From Rhodosporidiobolus odoratus (taxonomy: Eukaryota > Basidiomycota > Microbotryomycetes > Sporidiobolales > Sporidiobolaceae): a DNA stretch of 64,000 nucleotides. Location of the stretch: the NCBI GenBank assembly GCA_034387635.1, contig JAOANU010000004.1:1240001-1304000 (forward strand). Direction: 5' to 3'. A program made the translations under genes and the position numbers. Shown piece by piece: positions 23,203 to 33,741 of the stretch; position 1 is the stretch's first letter, and the number at the start of each line of letters is the position of its first letter. The notes beneath the pieces were generated by a model. That model did not search any database. It saw only the letters and a program-made list of their open reading frames with translations, and was not told the DNA's origin.

Positions 23203-24701
23203 ATGACTGTCCCTTCCCTTGTCGCCAAACACGAAGGAGCGATTCGAGCCGCCTCTCCCTCAAACTCTCCTCAACAATCTCGTACTTCTCCTACACTCTC
23301 TAGGCGCAGCCTGAACGGTGAAGAGTCCACCAGCCCTACACCTAAGAGTAAAGAACTACCCAACCTGGGCGAGGGTGAGGGTGATGGAGCAGGAGACATG
23401 TCCGCTCCTCCTCCTCCGCCGGCGAGCAGTACTGGAACTAGCGGCGAGGCAAGCTCGAGCGGCACGACCGTGCTCGGAAACATTCAGGAGGACTCGGGGC
23501 CGTTGGACGAGAAGAAGGCGGAAGGCGGTGAGGCAACTCTTGCTGTCGCTGAGGGTGAGGGTAAGAGTAAGGACGAGGCAGCACGGGGCGAGGAATCCAA
23601 CTCGACCGCCACTACAGCCGCCGACTCCGCCGCCCCCGCCGCGGAAGTAGTACCGGAGGAAAACCCCGGCGCAGACTCGCCTCTCGCAACTATGGCCGCG
23701 CAGATTGAGCAAATTGAGGAGAAGCACCGCGAGGTTGTCAAGCAGAACTTGGAGAGGATTGCGCGATACCCGAGGGAGTTGCCGTTGAGCTGCGCGTGGA
23801 GTGCGTTTGAAGCTTTTCTTACTCTTCCTGCCGAGGTACCCTCAGCTGACTTCGACTACTGCCGTGTTTTCCTTCCGTCACCCTGTACAGCCCTTCACTT
23901 CTCCGACACTTCCGGCGCCTCCAAATCCTCCTCCGCTGCCGCTACCAAAGACGCCTACACTGAAGGAATTAGCCCCGTCTTTGTCGCCAAGACGGTGCCG
24001 GAACTGTGCGGAAGCTTGAAGGCGCTTAAGAAAGCGGTGAGGAGGAAGAACTGGAAGCCGAGTGATCCGGAAACGCTGGGCTTGTTCAGGGCGGGGCAGA
24101 ACTGTGCGCTTTCTTTCTCTCCCCTGGGCGGAGCTGGAGGGCCGGAGAATACTGACCCCTTCTTACCACGCGATAGTGCACTTCTTCCGCTCGGGGATCT
24201 CGCCCACCTGGGAAGACCCTTACAACGAGAAGGTAAATCTTCACCTCCCAAACCCCCTTGCAATTTTCTCGTTAACATTCTCGGATCCTTTTCTTCGGCA
24301 AACAGGGTGGACGCATCACCATCTCCCCCCACGCTGCGAACTTCGACTCTGTCTACGAGCGTCTCGTCCTCCTTTGCGGTGGTGCATCTTTGGAGATTCA
24401 GGCGTCTGAGCTGCTGCAAGCAGAAGGGTCGGACCGCGGAGAGGGAATGATCATGGGTGTTGTCGCGTCTCGACGAGCTGTGCGTTCTCTTCTCCATTGA
24501 GTCTTTTCGGCATCTTCTTCAGGGCAGTTCTGACGATCTCAATTCTGTACGTAGCGCGGCGACCGTATCGAACTCTGGCTCGGTGGCAAGCAAAAGAAGG
24601 AACCGGCTCCGATGGATTGGATCAACCACCTTCGTCAAGTCCTCTCGCAAGAACTCGAAGATCCGGCGTTGGCCAATGCGAAGTATAAGAAGCATTTCTA
24701 A
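23203..24701 (+). CDS. eIF4E-family cap-binding protein with long N-terminus, divergent
   Basis: Five exons (23203-23800, 23891-24103, 24177-24232, 24306-24479, 24555-24701) give 395 aa. The first 185 residues are disordered and rich in Ser, Glu and Ala. The core shows eIF4E order: a strand ending LPLSCAWTL, a TV-E-L helix, LHFFRSGISPTWEDPYNEKGGR with the cap-stacking Trp and Glu, and GDRIELWLGGK near the end. Odd points: the first cap-binding Trp region is replaced by a Ser/Ala/Asp-rich loop, and the FW of the usual TVE-FW motif, where eIF4G and 4E-BPs dock, reads LC. This may be a class II or specialised eIF4E rather than the main translation factor. Family assignment rests mainly on the WED-N-GG block and the C-terminal strand. 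Confidence 0.78.
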
Positions 24702-25032
24702 ACCGTCTTTATCGTCTTGGGCAGAACGGAAGAGTAGAGGAGCGAGGACGTATTTGGCGCGCACAGGAGGACGGGATGGCAATAGAAGGTGTTTGGGTGT
24801 CGTCTCTTCGCATTGTGGCGGCTGTCGGGTGAGCGGACTCGGCGAGCAGAGGATTGCGGCATGGCGAGAGTCGGATGTCGGGTTCAAATTTTCTCCCTTT
24901 TTTTCGGCTTCTCGCTCTTTTGATGCCGGATAGCGAGATGGAGTTTCTTGTTTCGACGGGTCGCCTTCCTTTCAATTTACCTTGCTTCTCAACAATGTCG
25001 ATGCGAGTGGTCCCTGCTTTATTCACGTCAAC

Positions 25033-26044
25033 ATGCTCGAAATTGGAGTTCGCAACCGTCACGGGGAAGAAGATGAACAGACCGCTTGTAAGCCTTTGCC
25101 TCTTCTCTCTCTTCCCTTTTCTCTCCGCGAGCCTCGCAGTGCTATGCGTAGGGCTGATCTCTTGCGCCTGCGGACCGTCTACAGGTTTTAGAAGCGCGTG
25201 AAGGAGCTATCAAAGCAATTTACTACTTTTCTACCTTTTTCCTCGCTGTCCGCTACAACTGACCCTCGCCTCATCTTTCATTGTCTGTATAGGGCACCAT
25301 CTTCGGCGGTACTCTCATGACTCTGTACAGCTTTCCTTCTTCGCTTTCCCGTTCTACCGAACTCACCTCGTCGCCTTTTCCTGCTGTTCACGCCATAATC
25401 TGCAGAGCACACATGCGATCCCCTCTTGTTCGCCGGCAGACACTCGCTGGCAAAGCATTCGTCGCTTCGTGGTTCTCTATCTTCTTTGTCAGTCTTTCCC
25501 CACTGCATTCAGAGGTCTTGCAGTCTAACGCGCGGATTTCGTCGATGCTGCAGATGGTTATTGGGGCAGATGTAAGCCACTTACGAGTCTGTGACACACC
25601 GCATGTCTACTGATGTAGTGCACGGCAGCGCTACCTGTTGGACTGGGAAAAGGAGCACAGAGTGACGGCTGAAAGGTGGAGGGATCTGGCGAGACGAGGT
25701 GCGTTGTTCTTCCTCTCCCGTCTGGTCGGTTCCTGCTGCTCGCTTTTCCTCTTATGTCCCCACGACTGGCTTGCCAATTTCTGAAGCTTCCTGGCCGGTT
25801 GAAACAGCACTTACATCTTACGCTGATATGATTACTACCCATAGAGCTTTCCGCCCGTGGCTCGGTCCCGTTTGTTCCCCTCCTCCAGCCTTTCCCACAC
25901 ACGTCTTTGTGATCTGAAGTCTCTCTCTGCAGGACCGAGACCGCCATGCGCGCTTGGAAAGTCGAGCACGACGCCAAACTCACCGCTGTCAGCGATTCAC
26001 CACTAGCAAGCAGTGCTTCAGCACTCTCAAGCGCCGAGTGCTGA
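25033..26044 (+). CDS. Tandem paralogue A, small unknown protein, possibly decaying
   Basis: This locus matches the next one exon by exon. Recognisable coding blocks are an N-terminal MLEIGVRNRHGEEDEQTA, RLQVLEAREGAIK, GTIFGGTLMTL, VRRQTLAGKAFVASWFSIF, then RYLLDWEKEHRVTAERW and a C-terminal AMRAWKVEHDAKL ending at a TGA at 26,042-26,044. The protein would be about 150 aa with a Gly-rich hydrophobic segment, possibly membrane associated. Two splice sites present in copy B are not canonical here: the acceptor before the second block reads GCGG instead of ATAG, and the following donor reads AAAGCA instead of AAAGTG. The copy may be a pseudogene or be spliced differently. I do not recognise the family. 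Confidence 0.5.
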
Positions 26045-26346
26045 GTGAGCTGGAGCACCTCGGTGAAGCGAAGTCCAAAGGAGGGACAGCCTCATAAGGA
26101 GAGACGAGGATTTCGCAAGGGTGGCGGGGTTTTCTTTGACTGCATTTGCGCTCTGTGCAATGTGACACTTTCGTAACTCGTACCGACCAATCTTAGCTGT
26201 GTTTCTCGACCACTTTAAGCCGAATCAATGCTGATCGACGATACTTTGTTCGTCGCCGTTCGTCGTTCCGGCTCCTCTCCATCTGCCTGTTCAAGCTCTG
26301 CTACTTCCGCTGTTCCTCTCGCCTGCTTTATACTCTGCATTGCAAC

Positions 26347-27383
26347 ATGCTCAACCCCATCGGCAGTACTCGCGTTCGCCACGGTGCTGAAGATGAAGAG
26401 ATCGCCTGTACGTCCACTGAGTCGCATTGGGGCAACAAGCTCACCACCCTCGCCCTCAAGCGGATGGAGACTGACACGGTTGTTCCATAGACCGTCTACA
26501 AGTAATGGGAGCTAGGGAGGGATTCCTTAAAGTGCGTTGTCGCTGTTTTGTTGGGTGCCGAACCTCAGCAAGAGGGGGAACTTCGGAAACATCCAAGCTA
26601 ATCCATATTGCCTGGCGGTCACTGCAGGGGTCATTGGTGGGAGGTACTCTCATGTTCCTGTGCGTTCTCTTTCTTTATTTGGCGAGATGAACAAATTGAC
26701 CTCGCTGAATCCGCCACCTTCTGCAGAGCGAACTGGAGGTTCCCATGGGTTAGGCGGCAGACCTTGGCGGGTAAAGTCTTTTTGGCGAGTTGGGCGAGTA
26801 TCTTTGGTGTGCGTCCTTCTTTTCTTCTTCGACCTTGATGTTCAGATTCTGCTGACCTTCCTAGTTCTTCTTTTTTCGCTGCCACTGCTCTGGGGACCTG
26901 TATTGGGTCATAGATGGTGACGCATGCGGATCACTACTTGCTAGAGTATGAGAAGGGTCACAGGGCGTCTCAGGAGAGGTGGAGGACAATGGCGAGGAAT
27001 GGTACGTTTGTTCTACCTTTCCCCGCGCCCTTCTTCCTTTCTTCTGGGCTTTCCCGCATCCCGTTTGTGGCAGTCTCAAGGATTCGACTGACCACGTATA
27101 CTTCCATCTGTGTAGAGCTCGCCGCAAAGGGTGTCGTCCCGTCCGTCCCCTTTCCCACTTTCCCTTCCTCAAGCTCCTCACCTCACACTGCCTCTCCCGC
27201 AGATCCGAAACCCACATGCGGGAGTGGAAGACCGACTACGACTCCAAGCTCCGCGACACCCTCGAGAGCAAAACTGCTGCGTCATCGAGTGCTCCGTCAG
27301 CAGCGGCGGCGGCGGGAGCACAAGGGGAAGAGGGACGGAGTAAGGTGTTGCAGGAGATCGAGGTGGGGAGACAGGGAAACTAG
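26347..27383 (+). CDS. Tandem paralogue B, small unknown protein
   Basis: Exons 26347-26407, 26491-26531, 26628-26659, 26727-26808 and 26914-27001 join in phase through canonical sites and read MLNPIGSTRVRHGAEDEEIA, RLQVMGAREGFLK, GSLVGGTLMFL, VRRQTLAGKVFLASWASIF and a block with HADHYLLEYEKGHRASQERW. A further exon begins at 27,116 (ELAAKG) and the last coding block contains THMREWKTDYDSKL and stops at 27,383; the junction between these last two is unresolved. The Gly-rich hydrophobic stretch followed by a charged helical part suggests a small membrane-associated protein, perhaps mitochondrial, but no named domain is recognised. It is a head-to-tail duplicate of the locus at 25,033. Confidence 0.6.
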
Positions 27384-27959
27384 AGGCTTGCTTGAACAGT
27401 CGCGCCAAAGAGGAGTGTACGTTTCTCCCCCACGTCAAGTGCTGAGCCGCGAAATTGCAAATAGGCGCTCACGCTGTTCTATTTTCGCAGAGACGAGACG
27501 CATAGCTTGCAGCACACTCTATTACACTGTTGTGATCATGCTCTTCTCGCGTGGGCTACCTCTCAGGTTGCATAGCGAGGAAGTTGACGCTCGTTCGCAA
27601 AGAGATGACTCGCCTTTTCGTCCGACGTGAGAAGGTCAACAAGCCGGAGCAGAGGGCATGCTCGGCTTTCACGCATGCAGTCCCACGAAGACATGCTGGT
27701 TGTACAGCCAAGCTCCTTCTGATTATCGCGAGGTGACGGAAGAGTCTGATCCATCAGCCGGTTCGAGCGACGTTGCGCCGAGCCTATTTCTTCCTCTTCT
27801 CTCTCTCTTGCACTTCATCTGGAACTTGTCTATACTTCGCGAGCTGTGAAGTTGACGCAGGTCTTGAGCATTCGACAGCAATTGAGTCCGTTGTTGACAA
27901 CACGTCTGAAACCTTCGCAGGTGTGTTTTTCCATCTTCACGCTTCGACTGACTTCGCAG

Positions 27960-28752
27960 ACCCCTCCTCCTCCAGGCCTCCTCATCGATCCTAGTCCACA
28001 CAATGTTCTCTTCTCCTGTTCTAGTCACTCCGGCCAAATCTGGACCTTAGAAGCTGCCCTTTCTCTGGCCCCACCTTACTTCCGCACCCTCTTCTCTTCC
28101 GATTTCAAGGAATCGCGGACTATTTGCAGCACAGTAAGCACGATGTCGCTCGAAGCAGAATGCGATCTCGAAGATTCAGACGACAAGCTGGACGAGAGCC
28201 TTTGCCGCCCTGCTCGCTCCGACATCTCATCTTTGTCTTCTGACCTGCCTCAGCACAAGACCATCACCATCACCGAGACAGCCTACTCGACTTACCTCAC
28301 AGTGGTCTGCTGGATGTGTAGCGGGCAATTCGCCTTTACACCTCTTGCCTCAACCTTCCGTACATTGGTGGATACTGACTTGTCCTCATCCCAGCTCCGC
28401 CAAGAAGCCATCCTTCCCGCCCCCCCTGAACGTCTATCGCCCGTCTCTCCCAAGTCAGTTCACTGCCTCGCACTTCTCCTCGAGCTTCCTCCCCTTTCAT
28501 CGCTAGCCCTCGACAACTTTTCCTCCGAACTTTCCATCACTAAATGTCGCCTATGAGCTCTTCAGCCATACAGCGGGCTGCTACGACGAAGTCCTCGAAG
28601 CTGCCCTCAGCTTTACGATGCAGTACCTTGAAAAAGTGCTGGCAAGCAAAGCCTCCAAGGAGCGGGAGGAAAAAGCGGAAAAGGGAGAGCTGACCGTTGC
28701 AGAAGGTGCAATCTGGGCAAAGCTTGCCAAGACGGGTGTGACAGAGAAGTAA
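27960..28752 (+). pseudogene. BTB/POZ-domain protein with a frameshift; 5' exons not resolved
   Basis: After an acceptor at 27,959 the frame reads a BTB-like segment: a strand (NVLFSCSS), then WTLEAALSLAPPYFRTLFSSDFKESR, an acidic insert, a TITITETAYSTYL strand and a helix ending LALDNFSSELSIT. There the frame runs into a TGA at 28,554-28,556. The expected continuation, NVAYELFSHTAGCYDEVLEA, is present directly downstream in another frame, reached if the AAA at 28,542-28,544 had one base fewer. That frame then runs to a TAA at 28,750-28,752. The layout matches basidiomycete BTB proteins, which are often adaptors or of unknown role. The defect could be a true mutation or a base error. Upstream exons between 27,400 and 27,960 could not be settled. 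Confidence 0.6.
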
Positions 28753-29824
28753 ACATAGAGGACACAGGGAACCTTGAGAAGTGTCTGGGTGTAGGCTTGA
28801 TTGCTGCAGTGTAGAAACAGTCATCAACAGAACGACAGGCTAACGACAATTTCCCAGCCTTGCTTGACCTCAGCTCCCTTCAGTACCCAGTGCCAAATCT
28901 GCCCAGTGTGCCGCTGTATCGTTGAGCCTCCCTGGCTGTCATTCTGGGTGAGTAGTAGCGAGAGAGTGAAATCCAAGTAAATACTATGTTTCACGTTCGG
29001 CTTATTGAGTAGAAACAGATTTCAGCTGCGGATAAGAAATTAGCACAACCTATATCTGTAAATAGCACCAAGCTCGTTATAGTCCGACGAAAGGAATCAG
29101 TCGGGAAAGAGATTGCAATTGAGAAGGGAAGGTCAGTTTGAATGGTAGAACATGCTACAGCGCCAGGCAGCCGCTGCCTGCAGGATCACAACTACAGTCA
29201 GAGTACATGAGTATGGGATGGAACAATGACCACTGCGTTCAGGTTTCTTGACATTAGCTACATGCAGCAGTCCTTCACGTTTGGTACGTTTTAGTACAGC
29301 GTGGACCCAAAATAAGTTGGCCATCCTGTGTCAATGATACTCAGAACGAGCCTGCTTCTAGGCAAGGTAAGGTGTATTACGCTGCATGATTGATCGGAGG
29401 CAGCAGCTGATGTAATTTCCGCAATCCTCTGGAAGTCAGTACAAGCTGCTCGTAGAGACAAGGACAGGTACACGAACTGTCATGACAGGCACAAGCACAG
29501 CAACGCGCAACGGAGACTACTGTGGACGGCATTTAATGGAAAACATTGTCGGGCTGGCGAGGGAAAGGGAAAGTTTCTGCCAGGTGGGTCGGATCCGCAT
29601 GAATAGACTCAAGGTATGCCCATGCAGACTCTGCGACATGCTTGAAGTCTTGAGGCTTGCGGCGCTCCTCTGCTGACGCAATCGTGTTCCACTAATTGGC
29701 AGCCACTTTGTAGGAGACACAGGTGGCATGCTGTTCGTTCAGCCACGAGTTGCGCTCCTACGCAGAAACCTTACTGAAGACGGAACCCAATCTCTCATTG
29801 CTTTCCAGATTGGCACATACCAGC
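28753..29824. other. Gene-poor interval, more AT-rich than its surroundings
   Basis: About 1.07 kb without a supportable gene on either strand. The part around 28,970-29,120 is visibly more AT-rich than the neighbouring genes. It should contain the promoter of the pseudokinase gene, and possibly an upstream exon near 29,715 (after a TTGTAG). Confidence 0.4.
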
Positions 29825-31380
29825 ATGCAACTGCTCTCGTTTGGATCACCGTGCGCGGGCATGACGAGCGGCCCCATCGACGCGCCATCCCGCTACAAGC
29901 TGATCAAGCAGCTCAGTGACTCTCCTCATCCCCGCCTTCAGCCCGAGTACGTCCCAATGGTATGGGAAGCTATAGACACAGAGTAAGCTCATCTCCTTAC
30001 ACTCTCAGCGTCTGTGCTGATGTCAAGCTGCGGCCAGGAGCAATACTACAGTTGTCCTCAAACTCCTCCGCTCAGGCGCACGCTGTAACGAATTTGCCCT
30101 TGAGGGGGAGCCGGGCCGCCTCTGCCGTATAGCAGGTCAACTCACTCTTTCACACGGTCGGATTGAGCCAGTACCATCATCACATCCGGGGCAGAAACAC
30201 TGTGTTTCGCTGATCGAGGCGTACAACCTCCCTGACCCCGAGGGTAACTGGCTCCCAAGCGATAGCGACCCGCTGGAAGAAGGAGACGACGCGGTGGCAG
30301 TCCTCGAATATGCTGGGTCTTCCATAGCGGCATGGCAGAAAGCCCACCCTTCCAACCACTTTTCTCTCCCGTCTATCCGCTCTATGACCCGGCAAGTACT
30401 GTTGGGTCTCGATTACCTCCATTGGGGCATGTCAGGCAAGGGTATCGTGCATTTCGGTAAGCACTCTAGCCGCTGGCTAGGCTCGTGGACAATCTGACCC
30501 TTCCCCTCCAACAGCTCTAACCCTTGACAATCTCCTGATCCAAGGTCTGCATCACGAGACCCCTCGCACTCTTAGTTGCAAAGAGACCTGACCTTTGTGA
30601 CGCAGACACGTTGAGCTTGCAAGAGCATCTACCGCAGGGCCCGTTTGTGAAAATTGCCGGTTTCAGCCAAGGTTCGGACTTTCCCCCTGTCGATGTGGGA
30701 TCATCGCCAACAGCCACTCCTTACAGCCGATACTCTGGATGAAGACGACACGATCAATAGGGTCGATCCTGGTGATTGGGCCGTTGCCGCACCCGAGCAA
30801 CTTATGCTGTGGTGTGGCTTTGGTTATAACGGTCCGGGAAGGGCAGTGGATATCTGGGCAATAGGCGTCATGGTAACTCTACTCCTTCATCCTTGCTCGG
30901 TCCTTGTGCATTCACTCACCCCGACTGTGCTAGACATCCCTTCTCCTTTTCGGCAAAAACCTAGCGTTGAACGGCCTCGCCCCCGAAGTCCGACGGCCAA
31001 CTTTCAAGAACCCGCTAGACAAGTGGTCGGTTGAGCCAGGACTTCTGCTCGCCCTCGCGTCGATCGAACCGGAAAGAGGATGGCCAGTCGACTTTATCAA
31101 CGTAGCCTACTCGCAGGCAGACAGTACAGCCTATCCTTGTGAGTCTGCTCTCTGTTGCGCACCTGGACCAAGATCTCATTCTTTCCTTGCAGTCGATCAA
31201 CCGGGTGCTCGACCTTTTCCACCTATCGAGGACCGAATCGCCTCGGAAGGGAAACTGTCACAACCAGCACATGTAAGGCAGGTAGCTTCTTTTCTCAAGG
31301 CTTGTTGGGTGCTGGACCCGTACGCCCGGCCGTCTGCTAAGGACCTGCTTCAACATGAGTGGTTGAAGTGTGTAGATTAG
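29825..31380 (+). CDS. Protein kinase-like protein lacking catalytic residues (predicted pseudokinase)
   Basis: Seven exons (29825-29982, 30038-30456, 30515-30544, 30606-30671, 30727-30872, 30934-31138, 31193-31380) join in phase and give 403 aa. The fold of a eukaryotic protein kinase is clear: VVLKLL with the usual Lys, VAVLEYAGSSI hinge, a helix TRQVLLGLDYLHWG, GIVHFALTLDNLLIQ at the catalytic-loop position, VKIAGFSQ at the DFG position, an APEQ motif, VDIWAIGVM, and a C-terminal DPYARPSAKDLLQHEWLK. The catalytic-loop Asp and Lys are replaced (H-F-A-L-T-L-D-N instead of H-R-D-L-K-P-E-N) and the DFG Asp is Gly. So it probably does not phosphorylate and may act as a scaffold or sensor. The start Met is uncertain. 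Confidence 0.75.
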
Positions 31381-31632
31381 ATGCTGTGCTATCTGAGAAT
31401 TCAGCATAACTCTCGGATCCACGGGCAAGGAGATCAGCCTGTCGAGACAGTCGCCTGAAGCCGCTTGGGCCCTGTGTTTACCTGTAGTCAAGCTTGCTCT
31501 GACCCTCGAAGCCAAGGTTGCTGGGAGGCTAGTATTGCACTAGGCAGTCCTAGACCTTCCAGTCGGGTGTCAGCCGTGCTGTCCTGTATATTTATCTTGC
31601 AACTAGTTCCCCCTTCTGTTTGGGATCTACAC

Positions 31633-33190
31633 TCACAGCTTCTCTACCACCACTGCCTTCCTCCCATATATATCCCTCAGCCGACCCGCCAAAATCCCAC
31701 CCATCCTATCCGGATCCATCTGCGGCAAAAGGTGACTCGACCGCTTGACCCGCTCGAAAGTGACAGACGGTAGTCCTTCGATGACGGCAGAGAGATGTGT
31801 CTCGGGAACGATGGACTGGCCGCGGGAGGGAAGCATGATATGTACCGGGAGGGAAGGGTTGGCTTGCAGTTGGTGAAAGAGGTAGGCACCTTGCCAACCG
31901 TAAGGGTTGGCGTACATGAGCTGCGATGAAGAAGGTTCAGTATACTCGCACAGATACGAGAATGCGAGAGACTAGCAAACCATCTCAGTCTTGGCCGGCG
32001 TCTTCAACGCAACCCTCCCATCCTTCAATTGCCTCAGCCCATACTGCATAAACAACTCTGTGATCCGCTTATCCCATATCTGGAAGAACCCCTTTGTCGT
32101 GAGTGATTCGACCGCTTCTTCCCTCGAGTTCCAGCTATCCCTCCGCAAAGCGACCGAGCGGAAGAAAGGCGAGTCGGTGCTTGATCCATCATGATACCGG
32201 GGGAGGATCCAAGGGTCGAGGAGGGTGAGAGAGGAGAAGATGGAGGGGAAGGCCGTGGCAGCGAGCCCGAGGGTAGACGCGCCGGAGGAATGGCCGATAC
32301 CGACAATGGTGCGGTTGCGGAAGGTGCGCTGGGAAGGCAGTGGGAGACCGGCGGGCAAAGCATGTCGTGAGTTCAGAAGCAGCTCTTCGGGGTCAGCAAC
32401 GGAGGGGTCAAGGATGGGCGGCGCGACGGAGGTGCAAGGCGAGGAAAGCGTAGGCGAGTCGATGTAGCACAGAAGGAGATTGAGCAAGTCCCGAACCAGG
32501 TCGGACCAGTTGACTGCACAAACAGGGTCAGCATACCTCTTACTACTATCGGTTGGGGAAGCATTTACAGCCTTTGCCCATAACCTCCTCGTTCAGAACC
32601 GCCGAATCCGCTTGATTCACAGCATCCAGCGCCCAAATTTCCTCAACCCAAACATGCCCGTCGTTCTCCAGCTCGTCCAGCATTCGCTGCAGTACCGGCT
32701 CCCACGTCTCCTTGTGCAACCCAGTCCCGTGGCCGAGAACCAGTGTCAGGCCTTTTCCTCCCTTTTTTCTGTTTGTCGACGGCGGCGCAAGGGGGACGTA
32801 GCGATTTACCGCAAGATACAGTTGCTCCTGCTCCTTCACCGCTGTATCGTCGACGTCGACGACCGGTTGCGAGACAGTCCTGACTTGCTCCCCAAGAACA
32901 TCCAACAGCAATTCCTCATAATCCAGTCGATCCCCCTTTGCCGGACGATGTGCAACAGGCGAAGGTGTCCCTCGAGGTCGAGTACCGTTACGCTGCATCC
33001 GTGGGAATGCGCCGGGGGCGATGTAGGTGTCGACTCGCCATCCGGGGCGGAAGGAATCGCTGGATCGCAGGGAGAGGGTGGGCAGAGGGCGCGCTCTGCT
33101 GACTCGATGATAGAGAAGGGGCGTGAAGGGAAGGCCTGGAGGCTTGACGTCCAGCTCAGCGCGGCGCAGGTAGTCTAGTGCGGGTGACAT
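31633..33190 (-). CDS. Alpha/beta hydrolase, left copy, intact
   Basis: Exons 33190-32569, 32513-31981 and 31920-31633 give 480 aa. Hydrolase features in order: LVLGHGTGLHKETWEPVL (HGTG oxyanion region), IVGIGHSSGASTLGL with the GHSSG nucleophile elbow, LTLLDPWILPR after it, a lid-like middle part, and VKRSSHLLPQMDPDRMG, where the His is placed as the catalytic one. This order resembles fungal hydrolases of the Lpx1 or toxin-biosynthesis-protein-like group; the substrate is unknown. The C-terminus ends VEKL, which is not a standard peroxisomal signal. It lies 551 nt downstream of, and in the same direction as, the uncharacterised gene 34843-33742, and the pair is repeated inverted at 51,116-54,337. 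Confidence 0.8.
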
Positions 33191-33741
33191 GGAGTTCCGA
33201 GGAGGAAGAGGAGTGGAGGTGAGGACGAGGCGGACGAAGCAAGGCCGCCGGAGCTTGCATGACAAGCATCACGAGAGCTCAGGAAAGTCATCAGCAAATG
33301 ACAGGGTAGCTTGAGACCGGAAGAGCTATTCGACCGGTGCTGGAGAATCTTGAAGGGAAACAATATTTTACGTCAACACGCATCTCCGCCAGAGCACGAG
33401 ATCGCTCTTCCTGCACCGGATGATGTAGCTGCAAAGTCCCGAGTAGCTCGATATCAAGGAAGAGCGGCCCCAATCGCGCGCAGAAGCCCGGCGGCGAAAG
33501 GGAACCAAGCAACAGATGAGGAATAGTGCGTGGTGGAACCGGTGAACGGGCGATCATGCAGCATATTGCCATTCTCCAGAACACACAACTACGATGCAGT
33601 CCATGAGAGGACCCGAGGAGACGAGACTGCAGTCTGGATCGGCGGCGACTCCTTCTTCCAACACCATGCCGAGCTCGCAATGCCTGCTCATTGATGATAT
33701 CAGTGCGCAATAGGCGAGGGGAAGAGTAGTGGTGACTCACC

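Noticed and set aside
31633..31650. Peroxisomal PTS1 signal at the end of the left hydrolase (VEKL)
   Set aside because: Glu at the -3 position does not fit the usual [S/A/C][K/R/H]L tripeptide.
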